DNA from: Lysinibacillus_B sp031181585
Lineage (GTDB): Bacteria > Bacillota > Bacilli > Bacillales_A > Planococcaceae
Reading direction: 5' to 3'
Length of the DNA: 64,000 bases
Assembly: GCF_047301505.1 (NCBI RefSeq)
Contig: NZ_CP154840.1
Span: forward strand, 4,340,001 to 4,404,000
This document shows, piece by piece, positions 35,277-43,917 of this stretch (the stretch's first letter is position 1; each line of letters starts with the position of its first letter). The notes under the pieces were generated by a model, which did no database searches, was not told where the DNA came from, and worked only from the letters and a program-made list of their open reading frames with translations. Position numbers and translations under genes: made by a program.

Positions 35277-36152
35277 CTACACTTTCTCGCGCGCATTTTT
35301 ACCGAAAATGCCCGCTGGTCGTAAAATTAAAATTAAAATTAAGATAACGAAGGCCGCTGCATCACGCCATAATGAATAACCTAAGGCACTAACCACTGTT
35401 TCTACTACACCAAGTAAGAGACCACCGACCATCGCGCCCGGTATGATCCCGATACCGCCTAGAACGGCTGCAACAAAGGCCTTCAAGCCTGGCAATACGC
35501 CCATCAAAGGCTCAATGCGCGTATAATAGATGCCGAAGATAACGCCCGCAGCACCAGCTAAAGCAGAACCAATAGCGAATGTAGCAGAGATCGTATTATC
35601 CACATTAATACCCATTAAACGTGCTGCATCTGCATCATGAGATACTGCACGCATTGCTTTTCCGATTTTCGTCTGATGCACGATAAATTGCAGCAATAGC
35701 ATTAATACAAGTGAAATAACTAAAATAATAATTGCCTGCACGCTGATCTGTGCGCCTAAAATTTCAATTTTCGTATTTTCAATAACTGTTGGATAGGCCT
35801 CTGGTGACGCGCCCCGGAAGAAAATCACTGTATATTCAATCAACAGTGAGACACCGATTGCTGTAATCAATGCCGCAATCCGTGTAGCACTCCGCAGACG
35901 CTTATATGCGACACGTTCAATAATAACGCCAATGACAGCACAAAGAATCATTGCTAAAATTAAGGCCGGAATAAAATGCATATCCCAGCGTGCAATTGCG
36001 TAAAAGCCAATAAAGGCACCAAGCATGAAAACATCACCATGTGCGAAGTTGATCAGCTTAATAATGCCGTACACCATCGTATATCCGAGGGCAATTAGCG
36101 CATAGATACTGCCTAGTGAAACACCATTCACAAGCTGTTGTATCCATTCCAT
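35277..36152 (-). CDS. livH: Branched-chain amino-acid ABC transporter permease LivH
   Basis: Permease of 291 residues with about eight transmembrane segments, opening WIQQLVNGVSLGSIYALIALGYTMVYGI. The conserved KAMRAVSHDADAARLMGIN loop is near residue 172. AAAGGAG precedes the ATG. Separated from livK by 103 bases with a partial terminator. Confidence 0.94.
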   Translation of the reverse strand: MEWIQQLVNGVSLGSIYALIALGYTMVYGIIKLINFAHGDVFMLGAFIGFYAIARWDMHFIPALILAMILCAVIGVIIERVAYKRLRSATRIAALITAIGVSLLIEYTVIFFRGASPEAYPTVIENTKIEILGAQISVQAIIILVISLVLMLLLQFIVHQTKIGKAMRAVSHDADAARLMGINVDNTISATFAIGSALAGAAGVIFGIYYTRIEPLMGVLPGLKAFVAAVLGGIGIIPGAMVGGLLLGVVETVVSALGYSLWRDAAAFVILILILILRPAGIFGKNAREKV

Positions 36153-36210
36153 TTTGATTCACTCCTTTATCCATTACTATGTTTAACTAGCACGAAAAAG
36201 TTCTCATTTA

Positions 36211-36243
36211 AAAGGGAAAAAAGGGAGGCATATCGAGCCCCCC
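36211..36243 (-). terminator. Partial terminator between livK and livH
   Basis: Minus strand GGGGGGC, loop TCGATAT, GCCTCCC then TTTTTTCCCTTTT. A strong GC stem within the operon; it would leave more livK mRNA than permease mRNA, as is common for binding-protein operons. Confidence 0.65.
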
Positions 36244-36255
36244 TAGAATGGTGCA

Positions 36256-37461
36256 TTAAGGATTCACTTTTGATTTGAACTCTTGATTGCCGTCTACGAA
36301 CTCTAGAACTGTTGCTGATTTAACTGGGTTATGTTTTTCATCTACAGTAAATGTACCTGTAATTAAGCTTAAGTCTTTTGTCTCTGCCAACGCCTTTTGG
36401 ATCGTTTCTCCTGTCACTTCCTCACCCGCACGCTCGATTGCATCTTTTAAATAGTAAATCGTATCATATCCAAGCGCATGGAATGCATTTGGCTGTTTGC
36501 TGTACTCTTCTTCAAATGCTGATACAAAGTCTTGGATTTTTGGATCAGGGTCTCCAGAAGAATAGTGATTTGTGATAAACGTATTATTTAGGGCATCCGC
36601 ACCTGCTAACTCTACAAGTGTCGGTGAATCCCAGCCATCAGCGCCCATTAGCGGAACGTCGATTCCTAATTCACGAGCTTGCTTGACGATGAGCCCTACC
36701 TCTTCGTAGTATCCTGGAATGAAGACGAAATCAGGATTCGATGATTTAATATTCGTTAATGTTGATTTGAAATCCACATCATCCGTTACATAGGCTTCTT
36801 CTTTTACTACCGTGCCGCCGTTTTCTTCAATTTGCTTTTTAAAGGATGCTGCTAAACCTTTAGCGTAGTCTGATGTAGAATCCATATAAATGGCTACATT
36901 TTTAGCCTTTAGCTCCTCTGTCGCAAAGTTCGCTGCTACAATTCCTTGGAACGGATCAATGAAGCATGTACGGAAAGCGTAGTCATTTACATTCCCGTCT
37001 TTATCTACTGTCACTGTCTCCGCTGTACCTGATGCAGTCACCATTGGCACCTTGAATTGACTAGCCGTCTGTACTGTCGCTGTTGCATTACCTGAAGTGG
37101 CCGGCCCAAGCATCGCTACTACCTTTTCTTGCTCGGCAAGACGGATTCCCGCTGTAACCGCCTCTGCGTTATCTGATTTATTATCTACTGCAATGTAATC
37201 GATTTTTTTACCATTGATACCGCCAGCTTCATTGATCTCAGCAATGGCCAATTTGGCTCCATCATTGATTGATGAGCCGTACGAAGCTACTGCCCCGGAA
37301 AGCTCAAGGTTTCCTCCAATTTTAATCGTGTCACCTGAAGAGCCGCTTCCCCCATTTGATGAACCGCTATTCTCTGTGTCCCCACACCCGGCTAATACCC
37401 CGGCAAGAACCGTCGTTGCCATAAAGATTGATGCGAACTTTTTCATTTTTGAATGTTTCAT
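36256..37461 (-). CDS. livK: Branched-chain amino-acid binding lipoprotein (LivK/LivJ type)
   Basis: Extracytoplasmic solute-binding protein of the HAAT family, anchored as a lipoprotein: signal peptide FASIFMATTVLAGVLAGC with lipobox LAGC near residue 26, then a Ser/Gly linker. The periplasmic-binding-protein type I fold includes LGPATSGNATATVQTA near residue 112. The 401-residue length fits. ATG 37461 is preferred, seven bases after GGGGGAG. Carries leucine, isoleucine, valine or a related amino acid; exact preference unknown. First gene of the operon. Confidence 0.93.
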   Translation of the reverse strand: MKHSKMKKFASIFMATTVLAGVLAGCGDTENSGSSNGGSGSSGDTIKIGGNLELSGAVASYGSSINDGAKLAIAEINEAGGINGKKIDYIAVDNKSDNAEAVTAGIRLAEQEKVVAMLGPATSGNATATVQTASQFKVPMVTASGTAETVTVDKDGNVNDYAFRTCFIDPFQGIVAANFATEELKAKNVAIYMDSTSDYAKGLAASFKKQIEENGGTVVKEEAYVTDDVDFKSTLTNIKSSNPDFVFIPGYYEEVGLIVKQARELGIDVPLMGADGWDSPTLVELAGADALNNTFITNHYSSGDPDPKIQDFVSAFEEEYSKQPNAFHALGYDTIYYLKDAIERAGEEVTGETIQKALAETKDLSLITGTFTVDEKHNPVKSATVLEFVDGNQEFKSKVNP

Positions 37462-37499
37462 ATTCATTCTCCCCCAATGAAATCAAATTCAAATATTAG

Positions 37500-37540
37500 A
37501 TATTTCTGATAATTATACATGAAGAAAATACCATTCACAA
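37500..37540 (-). promoter_or_regulatory. liv operon promoter with CodY-like box
   Basis: Minus strand TTGTGA (37535-37540), 17-base spacer, perfect TATAAT (37512-37517). Directly overlapping its downstream edge, AATTATCAGAAATAT (37500-37514) matches the CodY consensus AATTTTCWGAAAATT at 12 of 15 positions. CodY, which senses isoleucine/valine and GTP, would block this promoter in rich conditions. The box is an inference. Confidence 0.55.
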
Positions 37541-37630
37541 TAACTTATATGAATATTCTAAATTAATTATCTATACTAATATTTTTGATAATTAAGACTT
37601 TTGTATTGTAAATCATCCTAACGGATTCGT

Positions 37631-38089
37631 CTAGTCTGATTTTTCAGTTTCTTTAAAATAAAAGAAGGGGCTTTTTCTCAATATAAAACCTAGTAATAAC
37701 CCGTAAAGTACATGGGCTCCTATCCAAATAACAAATGCAGGTAGCGAAGTTAGGGGAGGTGTCTTTTCCGATAAATTAGTTAATGGGTAATAACAAATTG
37801 CTATAGTGGTATTTAATCCTATACATAATACAATAAATGCCCGTGCACTCACTTGACGACGGATTGCTATTTCCATCAATAGAAATGCCAGCAGTACAGC
37901 AACGATAAGGTGAAGGGCGAATTCCCAAAACTCCGTTATATAAAAGGAACCAAACACCGGGATGTAGTCAATATTGAGTAATAGTGTATATACCTTATAT
38001 CCTGTTATCTGCTGCGCAAGCTTCAGCAGGAGTCCTAGTGCAACTCCTGCGATAGTACCAGCCCAAAACGTATATGCTGTCTGTTTCAT
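37631..38089 (-). CDS. Four-helix membrane protein (YagU-like)
   Basis: Protein of 152 residues with four predicted transmembrane helices (about 8-26, 50-72, 82-100, 118-137) and a basic end. It resembles the YagU/DUF1440 type of small membrane proteins only in topology; I do not recognise it with certainty. It starts 11 bases after the methyltransferase gene and is likely co-transcribed with it. Confidence 0.55.
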   Translation of the reverse strand: MKQTAYTFWAGTIAGVALGLLLKLAQQITGYKVYTLLLNIDYIPVFGSFYITEFWEFALHLIVAVLLAFLLMEIAIRRQVSARAFIVLCIGLNTTIAICYYPLTNLSEKTPPLTSLPAFVIWIGAHVLYGLLLGFILRKSPFFYFKETEKSD

Positions 38090-38100
38090 TTCGATTCCAC

Positions 38101-38703
38101 CTACCAGTCCAGCCTGAAGACACAGATTCGTTCATTTTCATTTTTATGGCCGCGTAACCTTACTTCTTTTAGTAAGTCAAAGCTTGTTTCGTACTGCAGG
38201 TACTGCAAATAATCTGGCGACGGATAGTAGAGTAGAAGATGTATTTCACGCGGCTGCTGTTCAAAGGATAATAAAATGTTCATTAAAACTTTGCGGAAAA
38301 TCTGGATTGAAAAAGGATTAAAAAAGAAGAATACGTTATCCCTTACTGTCACTTCATAATCCTCAGCCAGCATATTGAGAAAGGTAATGGGAATAAGCCG
38401 CTTCCTTGCCTTATGAAGGTACTTTTCTCGATTGTTCAGGGCCTCCAGGAAAAATTTATAATCCATTTCAATACCAATTGTCGGTACTTGAAAAGCATGA
38501 TGTAAATAAATAGGCACCCTCCCTTTCCCACATCCAAAATCCACCACTGTCGCATGTTCCGGCAGCTCATAACTTTCAAATAGCTGTTCCAGCGCCTCAT
38601 ACGGTGTTGGTTCATAACGGTGGTAAAGAGAGGATTTCGGATAACCGAGCTGGTACCCTGCTGTCTGGATATTCAATAACTTCTCAAAATGCTGTTCTTT
38701 CAT
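38101..38703 (-). CDS. Class I SAM-dependent methyltransferase, unknown target
   Basis: Protein of 200 residues. SAM motif I VVDFGCGKGRVPIYLHH lies near residue 54 and IGIEMDYKFFLEAL, motif II, near residue 76. An NPF-like FFFNPFSIQIF segment near residue 125 stands where motif IV would be. Substrate unknown. AAGGAG precedes the ATG. Sequence alone cannot tell a small-molecule from a macromolecule target. Confidence 0.8.
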   Translation of the reverse strand: MKEQHFEKLLNIQTAGYQLGYPKSSLYHRYEPTPYEALEQLFESYELPEHATVVDFGCGKGRVPIYLHHAFQVPTIGIEMDYKFFLEALNNREKYLHKARKRLIPITFLNMLAEDYEVTVRDNVFFFFNPFSIQIFRKVLMNILLSFEQQPREIHLLLYYPSPDYLQYLQYETSFDLLKEVRLRGHKNENERICVFRLDW

Positions 38704-38764
38704 GCACTACTCCTTCCCTGTTATCATTATATGGATTGACCAATAGCCTTCATAAAAAATGATG

Positions 38765-38797
38765 AAAGGCGGCTCAGCAATTCTGAGCCGCCCTTCT
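38765..38797 (-). terminator. Terminator after the SRPBCC gene
   Basis: GGCGGCTCAG, loop, CTGAGCCGCC: a perfect 10-base stem followed on the minus strand by TTTCATCATTTTTT. Confidence 0.75.
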
Positions 38798-38798
38798 A

Positions 38799-39245
38799 TT
38801 ATACAGCAGCCTGAGAAACGTGCTGCGCCATAGATTTCACATGCTTTTCAATTGTTTGCGGAACAAATTTTTCAAGTACAGGATTGATCATTGATGCTAA
38901 AAAACCGCCAGCTTTCATATTTAGATGCCCACTTAGATGATAGCTCCCGGATTCGGCTGGCTCCATTTCAAAATAGCCTTCACCTTCTATGTTATCTGAT
39001 AAACCTACTAAATCAAAAGAAATCCTCTTCCCCTCTAGCACTTCTTTTACCTTCAGCTGGAGTTTTACTGCCTTTTCTACAATACCAAAATCCCCTTTGA
39101 ACACCCAGATCATTTCTTCCTCTGTCGGCAGCTCATGATGCAAGTAACCTGGCACTAACTGAGCCCACTCGCTTTTATTTTGCAAAAAAGCCCATAATGC
39201 TTCCTCATTGATTCGGACTGCTTCTGTATGTTTACTGCTGGCCAT
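38799..39245 (-). CDS. SRPBCC/CoxG-like protein
   Basis: START-like (SRPBCC) domain protein of 148 residues with the hydrophobic ligand-cavity pattern and the CoxG-like ending ASMINPVLEKFVPQTIEKH. CoxG-type proteins are linked to carbon monoxide dehydrogenase elsewhere, but no cox genes are present here, so the role is open. ATG 39245 has AAGGGGTG seven bases upstream. Confidence 0.7.
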   Translation of the reverse strand: MASSKHTEAVRINEEALWAFLQNKSEWAQLVPGYLHHELPTEEEMIWVFKGDFGIVEKAVKLQLKVKEVLEGKRISFDLVGLSDNIEGEGYFEMEPAESGSYHLSGHLNMKAGGFLASMINPVLEKFVPQTIEKHVKSMAQHVSQAAV

Positions 39246-39437
39246 TCCCAACACCCCTTAGTCTGAATATTTATTAAATTTTATCAAAACGAGGTATATT
39301 TTACAAATATAGTATTTTTATATTTGGAATTTAGCGCCATTAAAACTCCCTTTACCTATTCAAGCTCTTTGGCAACTTGGGTGATCTACTTCAACATTTC
39401 GAGGTCAATATCTCTTCGACCCTTTCGCAAAGAAATA

Positions 39438-39472
39438 AGAGCTGCCTAGAAAATTTCAATTGGCAAGCTCCC
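39438..39472 (-). terminator. Imperfect terminator after the GNAT gene
   Basis: Minus strand GAGCTTGCC, loop, GGCAGCTC with one bulge, then TTATTTCTTT. Core similar to the 25318 and 18218 terminators but decayed. Confidence 0.5.
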
Positions 39473-39481
39473 TCTGCTTTC

Positions 39482-40315
39482 TTACATTCTTTTTTCCATC
39501 CACACCTGTTCTGCTGTCACTGTAAAATCCTGTTCTAATAAATAACGAGTTACCGCGTCATTTTTTATAAAGTTCACCAACATTACCGGCGTATCCTTTT
39601 CCCCTATTGCAGCCAACATACGTGGAATGTATTCGGCGTTGTCTGCCAGTAATTTTAGCTGATAAATATTCACACGGCTTAGCTTTTTAGCTTCATCCCA
39701 TACTCTCCGGAAAAGAGAATAGCCGACCACTTTTTCATCTATCTTAAATACATAGGCCTCTCCATGTTTGATACTGGCAGGCTGACATTGCCAGACAACT
39801 CGTTCCTGATAGCCAGACAAGGAAATAAGTTCCTCCGGTTGGCAGACTTCGTACTCTAAAGGCTTTGCACCTTTTTGTTTCCCTAATAAAAACACAAGAT
39901 TCTCTACCACTGTATAACCGTATTTCTTATAAAGCTTAATGGCCGTTTCATTACTCTTAATCGCTTCCAAGGTAGCTATTTCAACTTTTTCTTGTTCATA
40001 GATAGCTATTGTCCTTTCCATTAACTGATGAATAATGCCACTCCCCCGATATTCAGGAGCAACAGCTGTTCCTCCATTCCAAGCAATGGACTGCCCCTCC
40101 CGCACCCGAAATCCGTTCATAATAATACCAACAGGCTCATCTTTTATGAAGGCAACGATTGAATGTTCGGGTGATAACTCTTCTGTAACAAGCCGGTTTA
40201 AAAACATCATTTCATCCATCTCAAGATTGACAGCATAACCATTGAATCCTCGATTCCAAGCCCTCACCATTTCACTTGGTGTACAGTCAGTCAATTTTTT
40301 TATTTGCATCTTCAT
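39482..40315 (-). CDS. GNAT family N-acetyltransferase
   Basis: Acetyl-CoA dependent transferase of 277 residues. The GNAT motif A is VAPEYRGSGIIHQLMERTI near residue 87, followed by ATLEAIKSNETAIKLYKKYGY. The C-terminal part (after about residue 150) is a second domain without a clear motif. Substrate unknown. The start is ATG 40315 (AAAGGTG nearby) or the ATG two codons later. Confidence 0.82.
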   Translation of the reverse strand: MKMQIKKLTDCTPSEMVRAWNRGFNGYAVNLEMDEMMFLNRLVTEELSPEHSIVAFIKDEPVGIIMNGFRVREGQSIAWNGGTAVAPEYRGSGIIHQLMERTIAIYEQEKVEIATLEAIKSNETAIKLYKKYGYTVVENLVFLLGKQKGAKPLEYEVCQPEELISLSGYQERVVWQCQPASIKHGEAYVFKIDEKVVGYSLFRRVWDEAKKLSRVNIYQLKLLADNAEYIPRMLAAIGEKDTPVMLVNFIKNDAVTRYLLEQDFTVTAEQVWMEKRM

Positions 40316-40407
40316 ATCACCTTTCTCTCAACATATCGTTTGTTTGATACCTTCCAGGCAGGCTATAGATAGAAAAGTCTCTTTCTTATTATGAATAAAG
40401 TAAACTA

Positions 40408-41289
40408 TCAGGAATAGATGAGTTGGATGAATTTTTCAGCAGCTCTTGATAAAGGTACTGATTTCAAGTGGCAAATCCCAATACTCCGCATAGGAATGGG
40501 CTGCTGTAGTTTAATTTCATGAACAAGGCCTCGCTCCAAATAGTCCTCAGAGAATTCCTTTATTACACAAGCAATTCCTAAATTTATTTTTGCAAATTCT
40601 AATAATAGATCATGTGATCCTAATTCAAATTCCGGAGAAATAGAAAACCCTTGATCTTTTAAATAGTCCTCCACATACTTCCTGGAATTCGCCTTTCTCT
40701 CTAAAAAAATCAATGGCATTTTCATCAGAAAGTCCAGATTGACTGGATATCGTGCCATGTTTTTATACTTTTCTCCACATACAAAAACATCGTGTATTTC
40801 CTTGCAGGAATTAACATGCAGCTGTTCATCTTTAATAGGTAAATTACAGATGCCGAGTTCCGCTTCTCCCGCTTTAATATACGCAACAATCTCGCTAGTA
40901 GTACCGTTTAGCACCTTTAATTTGATACCAGGATACTTTTTAGAGAACGCTTCGAGAGTTGGCAGTAGATAATAGCGGGAAATCGTATCACCGACTCCAA
41001 TGCGAAGCTGTCCGGTCGTAAGGTTTTGGAACTCCAGCATCTTCCCTTCTCCTGCTTCGAGTATACCAATTGCTGACTTGACATAATCGTGTAAAAGCTC
41101 TCCTTCACTCGTCAATGTCACCCCTTTAGGTGTCCGGTAAAAAAGATATGTGCCGAGTTCCTTCTCCAACTGGGCCATAGCTTGGCTGATAGCCGGCTGT
41201 GTCATATAAAGCGATTGAGCGGCTTTGGAAAAACTATTACTTTTACAAACGATGTGAAATATACGATATAAATCAAGTTTTCCAATCAT
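40408..41289 (-). CDS. LysR family transcriptional regulator
   Basis: Regulator of 293 residues. Helix-turn-helix in the first 62 residues (FSKAAQSLYMTQPAISQAMAQLEKELGTYLF) and a periplasmic-binding-like effector domain. It is divergent from the CofE-like ligase gene with 123 bases between, so the ligase is the most likely target. Ligand unknown. Confidence 0.87.
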   Translation of the reverse strand: MIGKLDLYRIFHIVCKSNSFSKAAQSLYMTQPAISQAMAQLEKELGTYLFYRTPKGVTLTSEGELLHDYVKSAIGILEAGEGKMLEFQNLTTGQLRIGVGDTISRYYLLPTLEAFSKKYPGIKLKVLNGTTSEIVAYIKAGEAELGICNLPIKDEQLHVNSCKEIHDVFVCGEKYKNMARYPVNLDFLMKMPLIFLERKANSRKYVEDYLKDQGFSISPEFELGSHDLLLEFAKINLGIACVIKEFSEDYLERGLVHEIKLQQPIPMRSIGICHLKSVPLSRAAEKFIQLIYS

Positions 41290-41412
41290 ATAAGTGCTCC
41301 TTATACTACATATTAAAAATATTAATTTTACTTATATCATGAGAAGAATGTATAGTACAGCTTGTGTTAAATAAAATAAATCAACTTTATTTACGGAATG
41401 GGAGAGATTGTA

Positions 41413-42603
41413 GTGGAACGTGTAGTAGGAACGGTAGTACGAGGTCTTCGTGGACCAATCATCCATGAAGGCGATGATATTGAACAAATTGTGGTTGATA
41501 CAGTTTTAAACTCAGCAAAAATAGAGGGATACGAAATTCAAGACCGCGATATCATTACAGTTACTGAATCAATTGTAGCACGTGCCCAAGGGAATTATGC
41601 ATCTCTTGACCATATTGCTGCTGATGTGAAATCGAAGTTTGGCGATGATACGGTAGGGGTCATTTTTCCGATTCTATCACGCAACCGCTTTGCGAACGTG
41701 CTGCGCGGTATCGCACGCGGAGCAAAAAAAATTGTATTAATGTTAAGCTACCCTTCTGATGAAGTCGGCAATCATCTTGTTGATATTGACGAGCTTGACG
41801 TAAAAGGCGTCAACCCGTGGACAGATACATTAACAGAAGCTGAGTTTCGAACACACTTCGGCAGTAAAAAGCATACTTTTACAGGGGTCGATTATATCGA
41901 ATACTACAAGGAATTGGTTACTGCTGAAGACGCTGAAATAGAAGTCATTTTCTCTAACAATCCAAAAGTAATCGTAGATTATACAACTTCCGTACTGGCT
42001 TGTGACATTCATTCACGTTTCCGTACAAAACGTCTTGTAACCGCTGCTGGTGCCACAACAGTCTATAGCTTAGATAATATTTTATCTGCCCCGCTCAATG
42101 GTTCAGGATTTAACGCTGAATATGGCCTCCTTGGCTCAAATAAGGCAACAGAAGAAACTGTAAAGTTATTCCCTCATACATGTCAGCCAATTGTAGATGG
42201 GATTGCTGAAAAATTAAAGGCTGCAACTGGGAAAAATATTGAAGTTATGATTTATGGCGATGGAGCTTTTAAGGACCCTGTAGGGAAGATTTGGGAACTT
42301 GCTGATCCAGTTGTTTCCCCTGCATTTACTGCAGGACTTGGTGGAACACCAAATGAAGTAAAGCTGAAGTATTTGGCAGATAACAATTTCTCACATTTAC
42401 GCGGCGAAGAGTTAAAGAAGGCCATTTCCGAACATATAAAAAACAAAAATGAAGACCTTGTTGGGGCGATGGAGGCACAGGGTACAACTCCTCGTCAACT
42501 AACAGACCTGATTGGTTCTTTATCCGATCTAACTTCAGGTTCAGGTGATAAAGGAACACCTATGATTTATATTCAAGGCTATTTCGATAACTACACACAT
42601 TAA
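41413..42603 (+). CDS. Coenzyme F420-0:L-glutamate ligase-like protein (CofE family)
   Basis: Protein of 396 residues with the CofE (F420-0 gamma-glutamyl ligase) N-terminus: GTVVRGLRGPIIHEGDDI and ITVTESIVARAQGNYAS. True CofE adds glutamates to F420; Bacilli generally do not make F420, so a different amide or peptide ligation is likely. It is longer than archaeal CofE (about 250 residues). GTG at 41413 is preferred, eight bases after GGGAG; the ATG at 41398 has only a weak site. Its terminator has been split by the IS element. Confidence 0.75.
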   Translation: MERVVGTVVRGLRGPIIHEGDDIEQIVVDTVLNSAKIEGYEIQDRDIITVTESIVARAQGNYASLDHIAADVKSKFGDDTVGVIFPILSRNRFANVLRGIARGAKKIVLMLSYPSDEVGNHLVDIDELDVKGVNPWTDTLTEAEFRTHFGSKKHTFTGVDYIEYYKELVTAEDAEIEVIFSNNPKVIVDYTTSVLACDIHSRFRTKRLVTAAGATTVYSLDNILSAPLNGSGFNAEYGLLGSNKATEETVKLFPHTCQPIVDGIAEKLKAATGKNIEVMIYGDGAFKDPVGKIWELADPVVSPAFTAGLGGTPNEVKLKYLADNNFSHLRGEELKKAISEHIKNKNEDLVGAMEAQGTTPRQLTDLIGSLSDLTSGSGDKGTPMIYIQGYFDNYTH

Positions 42604-42626
42604 TAAAAAATACCTTATTATAATAA

Positions 42627-42640
42627 AAAACCCTCGCATG
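42627..42640 (+). terminator. Left half of the host terminator, split by the IS
   Basis: AAAACCCTCGCATG ends here, and CGAGGGTTTTCT resumes at 43959. Joined at one copy of ATG they give the perfect palindrome CCCTCGCATGCGAGGG between an A-run and a T-run: the original intrinsic terminator of the CofE-like gene. Confidence 0.85.
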
Positions 42641-42647
42641 TGATATT

Positions 42648-42717
42648 ATCCCCTTTAAGTAGACAATGTTAAAAAACCTACAGTACGCTGTAGATAAACA
42701 TTTTACTTAAAGGGGAT
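42648..42717 (+). promoter_or_regulatory. Left-end hairpin that sequesters the orfA ribosome site
   Basis: ATCCCCTTTAAGTA (42648-42661) is perfectly complementary to TACTTAAAGGGGAT (42704-42717), 14 pairs. The right arm includes the orfA ribosome site AAAGGGGA. Inside is a second hairpin CTACAG-TACG-CTGTAG (42678-42693). RNA read in from outside would hide the ribosome site; RNA started inside the element after 42661 would not. Confidence 0.7.
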
Positions 42718-42724
42718 TTTCTCT

Positions 42725-43045
42725 ATGTCGCGAAAAAATAATACGTATTCAAATGAATTGAAGTTAGAAATTGTACAAGCCTATTTAACGAGCAATGAAA
42801 GTATGCAAAAGATTGCGGATCGATATGAAATTCGCAATGTTTCACAAGTGAAGGCCTGGGTGAAAAAATTTAAAGAAGTTGAATCAATTGAAGCCTTTAA
42901 TCGCCTTCCATCTACGGGTTCTGGAGCGAAAGGTGTGAAGAATCCGTTAAAAGGAAAACGTACCCACTTTAAAACTGTAGAAGAAGAACGTGATTACTAT
43001 AAGGCACAGGTAGAATACTTAAAAAAGCAGTATCCAAATCTGTAA
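42725..43045 (+). CDS. IS3-family transposase OrfA
   Basis: DNA-binding part of the transposase, 106 residues. A helix-turn-helix (SNESMQKIADRYEIRNVSQVKAWVKKF near residue 22) is followed by a coiled-coil-like end with VEEERDYYKAQVEYLKKQYP, where a leucine zipper lies in this family. ATG after AAAGGGGATTTTCT. It ends 8 bases before orfB in a different frame. Confidence 0.95.
   Translation: MSRKNNTYSNELKLEIVQAYLTSNESMQKIADRYEIRNVSQVKAWVKKFKEVESIEAFNRLPSTGSGAKGVKNPLKGKRTHFKTVEEERDYYKAQVEYLKKQYPNL
43021..43027 (+). other. Programmed -1 frameshift heptamer A_AAA_AAG
   Basis: In the orfA frame the codons are TTA-AAA-AAG, so the heptamer A_AAA_AAG is in slip phase. After a -1 slip the frame is open through GCA GTA TCC AAA into the orfB ATG at 43054, giving an OrfAB fusion of about 397 residues. 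This is the standard IS3-family device. Confidence 0.9.
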
Positions 43046-43053
43046 ATGGAGGA

Positions 43054-43917
43054 ATGCCCACTTATCCAGACCGTTATCATATTATCGAAGAAATGAAAGA
43101 TCGGTATCCGATTACATGGCTCACTGAAATGGCGAAAGTTGAACGTTCAGGTTATTATAGATGGCTTAAAAATGGCAAGGTATCGTTACGTAAACGTGAT
43201 GATATCCTTTTAAAGGAGCATATTTTAGGGATTCATCAAACGCATAAAATGTATGGTTATCCTCGTATGAAAATCGCTTTACGGGACAAAGGATTTCATG
43301 TGAATCATAAGAAGGTCTATCGATTAATGAGTGAGCTGGGTATTCAATCGATTATCCGTAAAAAGCATCGTATATGGGGGAATCGACTATCGCGTGTATT
43401 TGATAATGTGCTGGCGCGTAATTTTAAAGAGCGTGTAGAAAATGAGGTGCTCGTGACAGATATTACGTATTTACCGACGAAAAATGGTTTTCTCTACCTA
43501 TCAGCTGTACAAGATTTATATAACAACGAAATTGTCGCCTGGAAAATTAGTGAGCGTAACGATTTAGAATTAGTCATGAACACACTACAGGAATTGACGG
43601 CAAAAAGAAAGGTGTACCGAAGCATCATCCATTCGGATCAGGGCTTCCAATACACATCGATTAAGTATCATCAGACCGTAGGTCAACTTGGCATGATTGG
43701 CAGTCATTCTCGCAAAGGAAACTGCCATGATAACGCTTGTATCGAGTCGTTCTTCTCGCACTTTAAAAGCGAGTGTTTATATCTTTTACACGATAATACG
43801 GAAGAAGCAGTGAGACAAGCCGTTGAACAATACATCTACTTTTATAACTTCCAACGCTTCCAAAAACGACTCAACCACCTGGCACCGATAGAATATCGAC
43901 ACCAGATGGCTGCTTAG
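43054..43917 (+). CDS. IS3-family transposase OrfB (DDE integrase)
   Basis: Catalytic half, 287 residues. HTH_21 region (HKMYGYPRMKIALRDKG near residue 61) is followed by the rve core: first Asp in VLVTDITYLP, second in IIHSDQGFQYTS, and Glu in NACIESFFSHFKSE, 35 residues after the second Asp (D,D-35-E). It can be made alone from ATG 43054 with GGAGG, or as OrfAB by frameshift. No stop or frameshift damage. Confidence 0.96.
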   Translation: MPTYPDRYHIIEEMKDRYPITWLTEMAKVERSGYYRWLKNGKVSLRKRDDILLKEHILGIHQTHKMYGYPRMKIALRDKGFHVNHKKVYRLMSELGIQSIIRKKHRIWGNRLSRVFDNVLARNFKERVENEVLVTDITYLPTKNGFLYLSAVQDLYNNEIVAWKISERNDLELVMNTLQELTAKRKVYRSIIHSDQGFQYTSIKYHQTVGQLGMIGSHSRKGNCHDNACIESFFSHFKSECLYLLHDNTEEAVRQAVEQYIYFYNFQRFQKRLNHLAPIEYRHQMAA

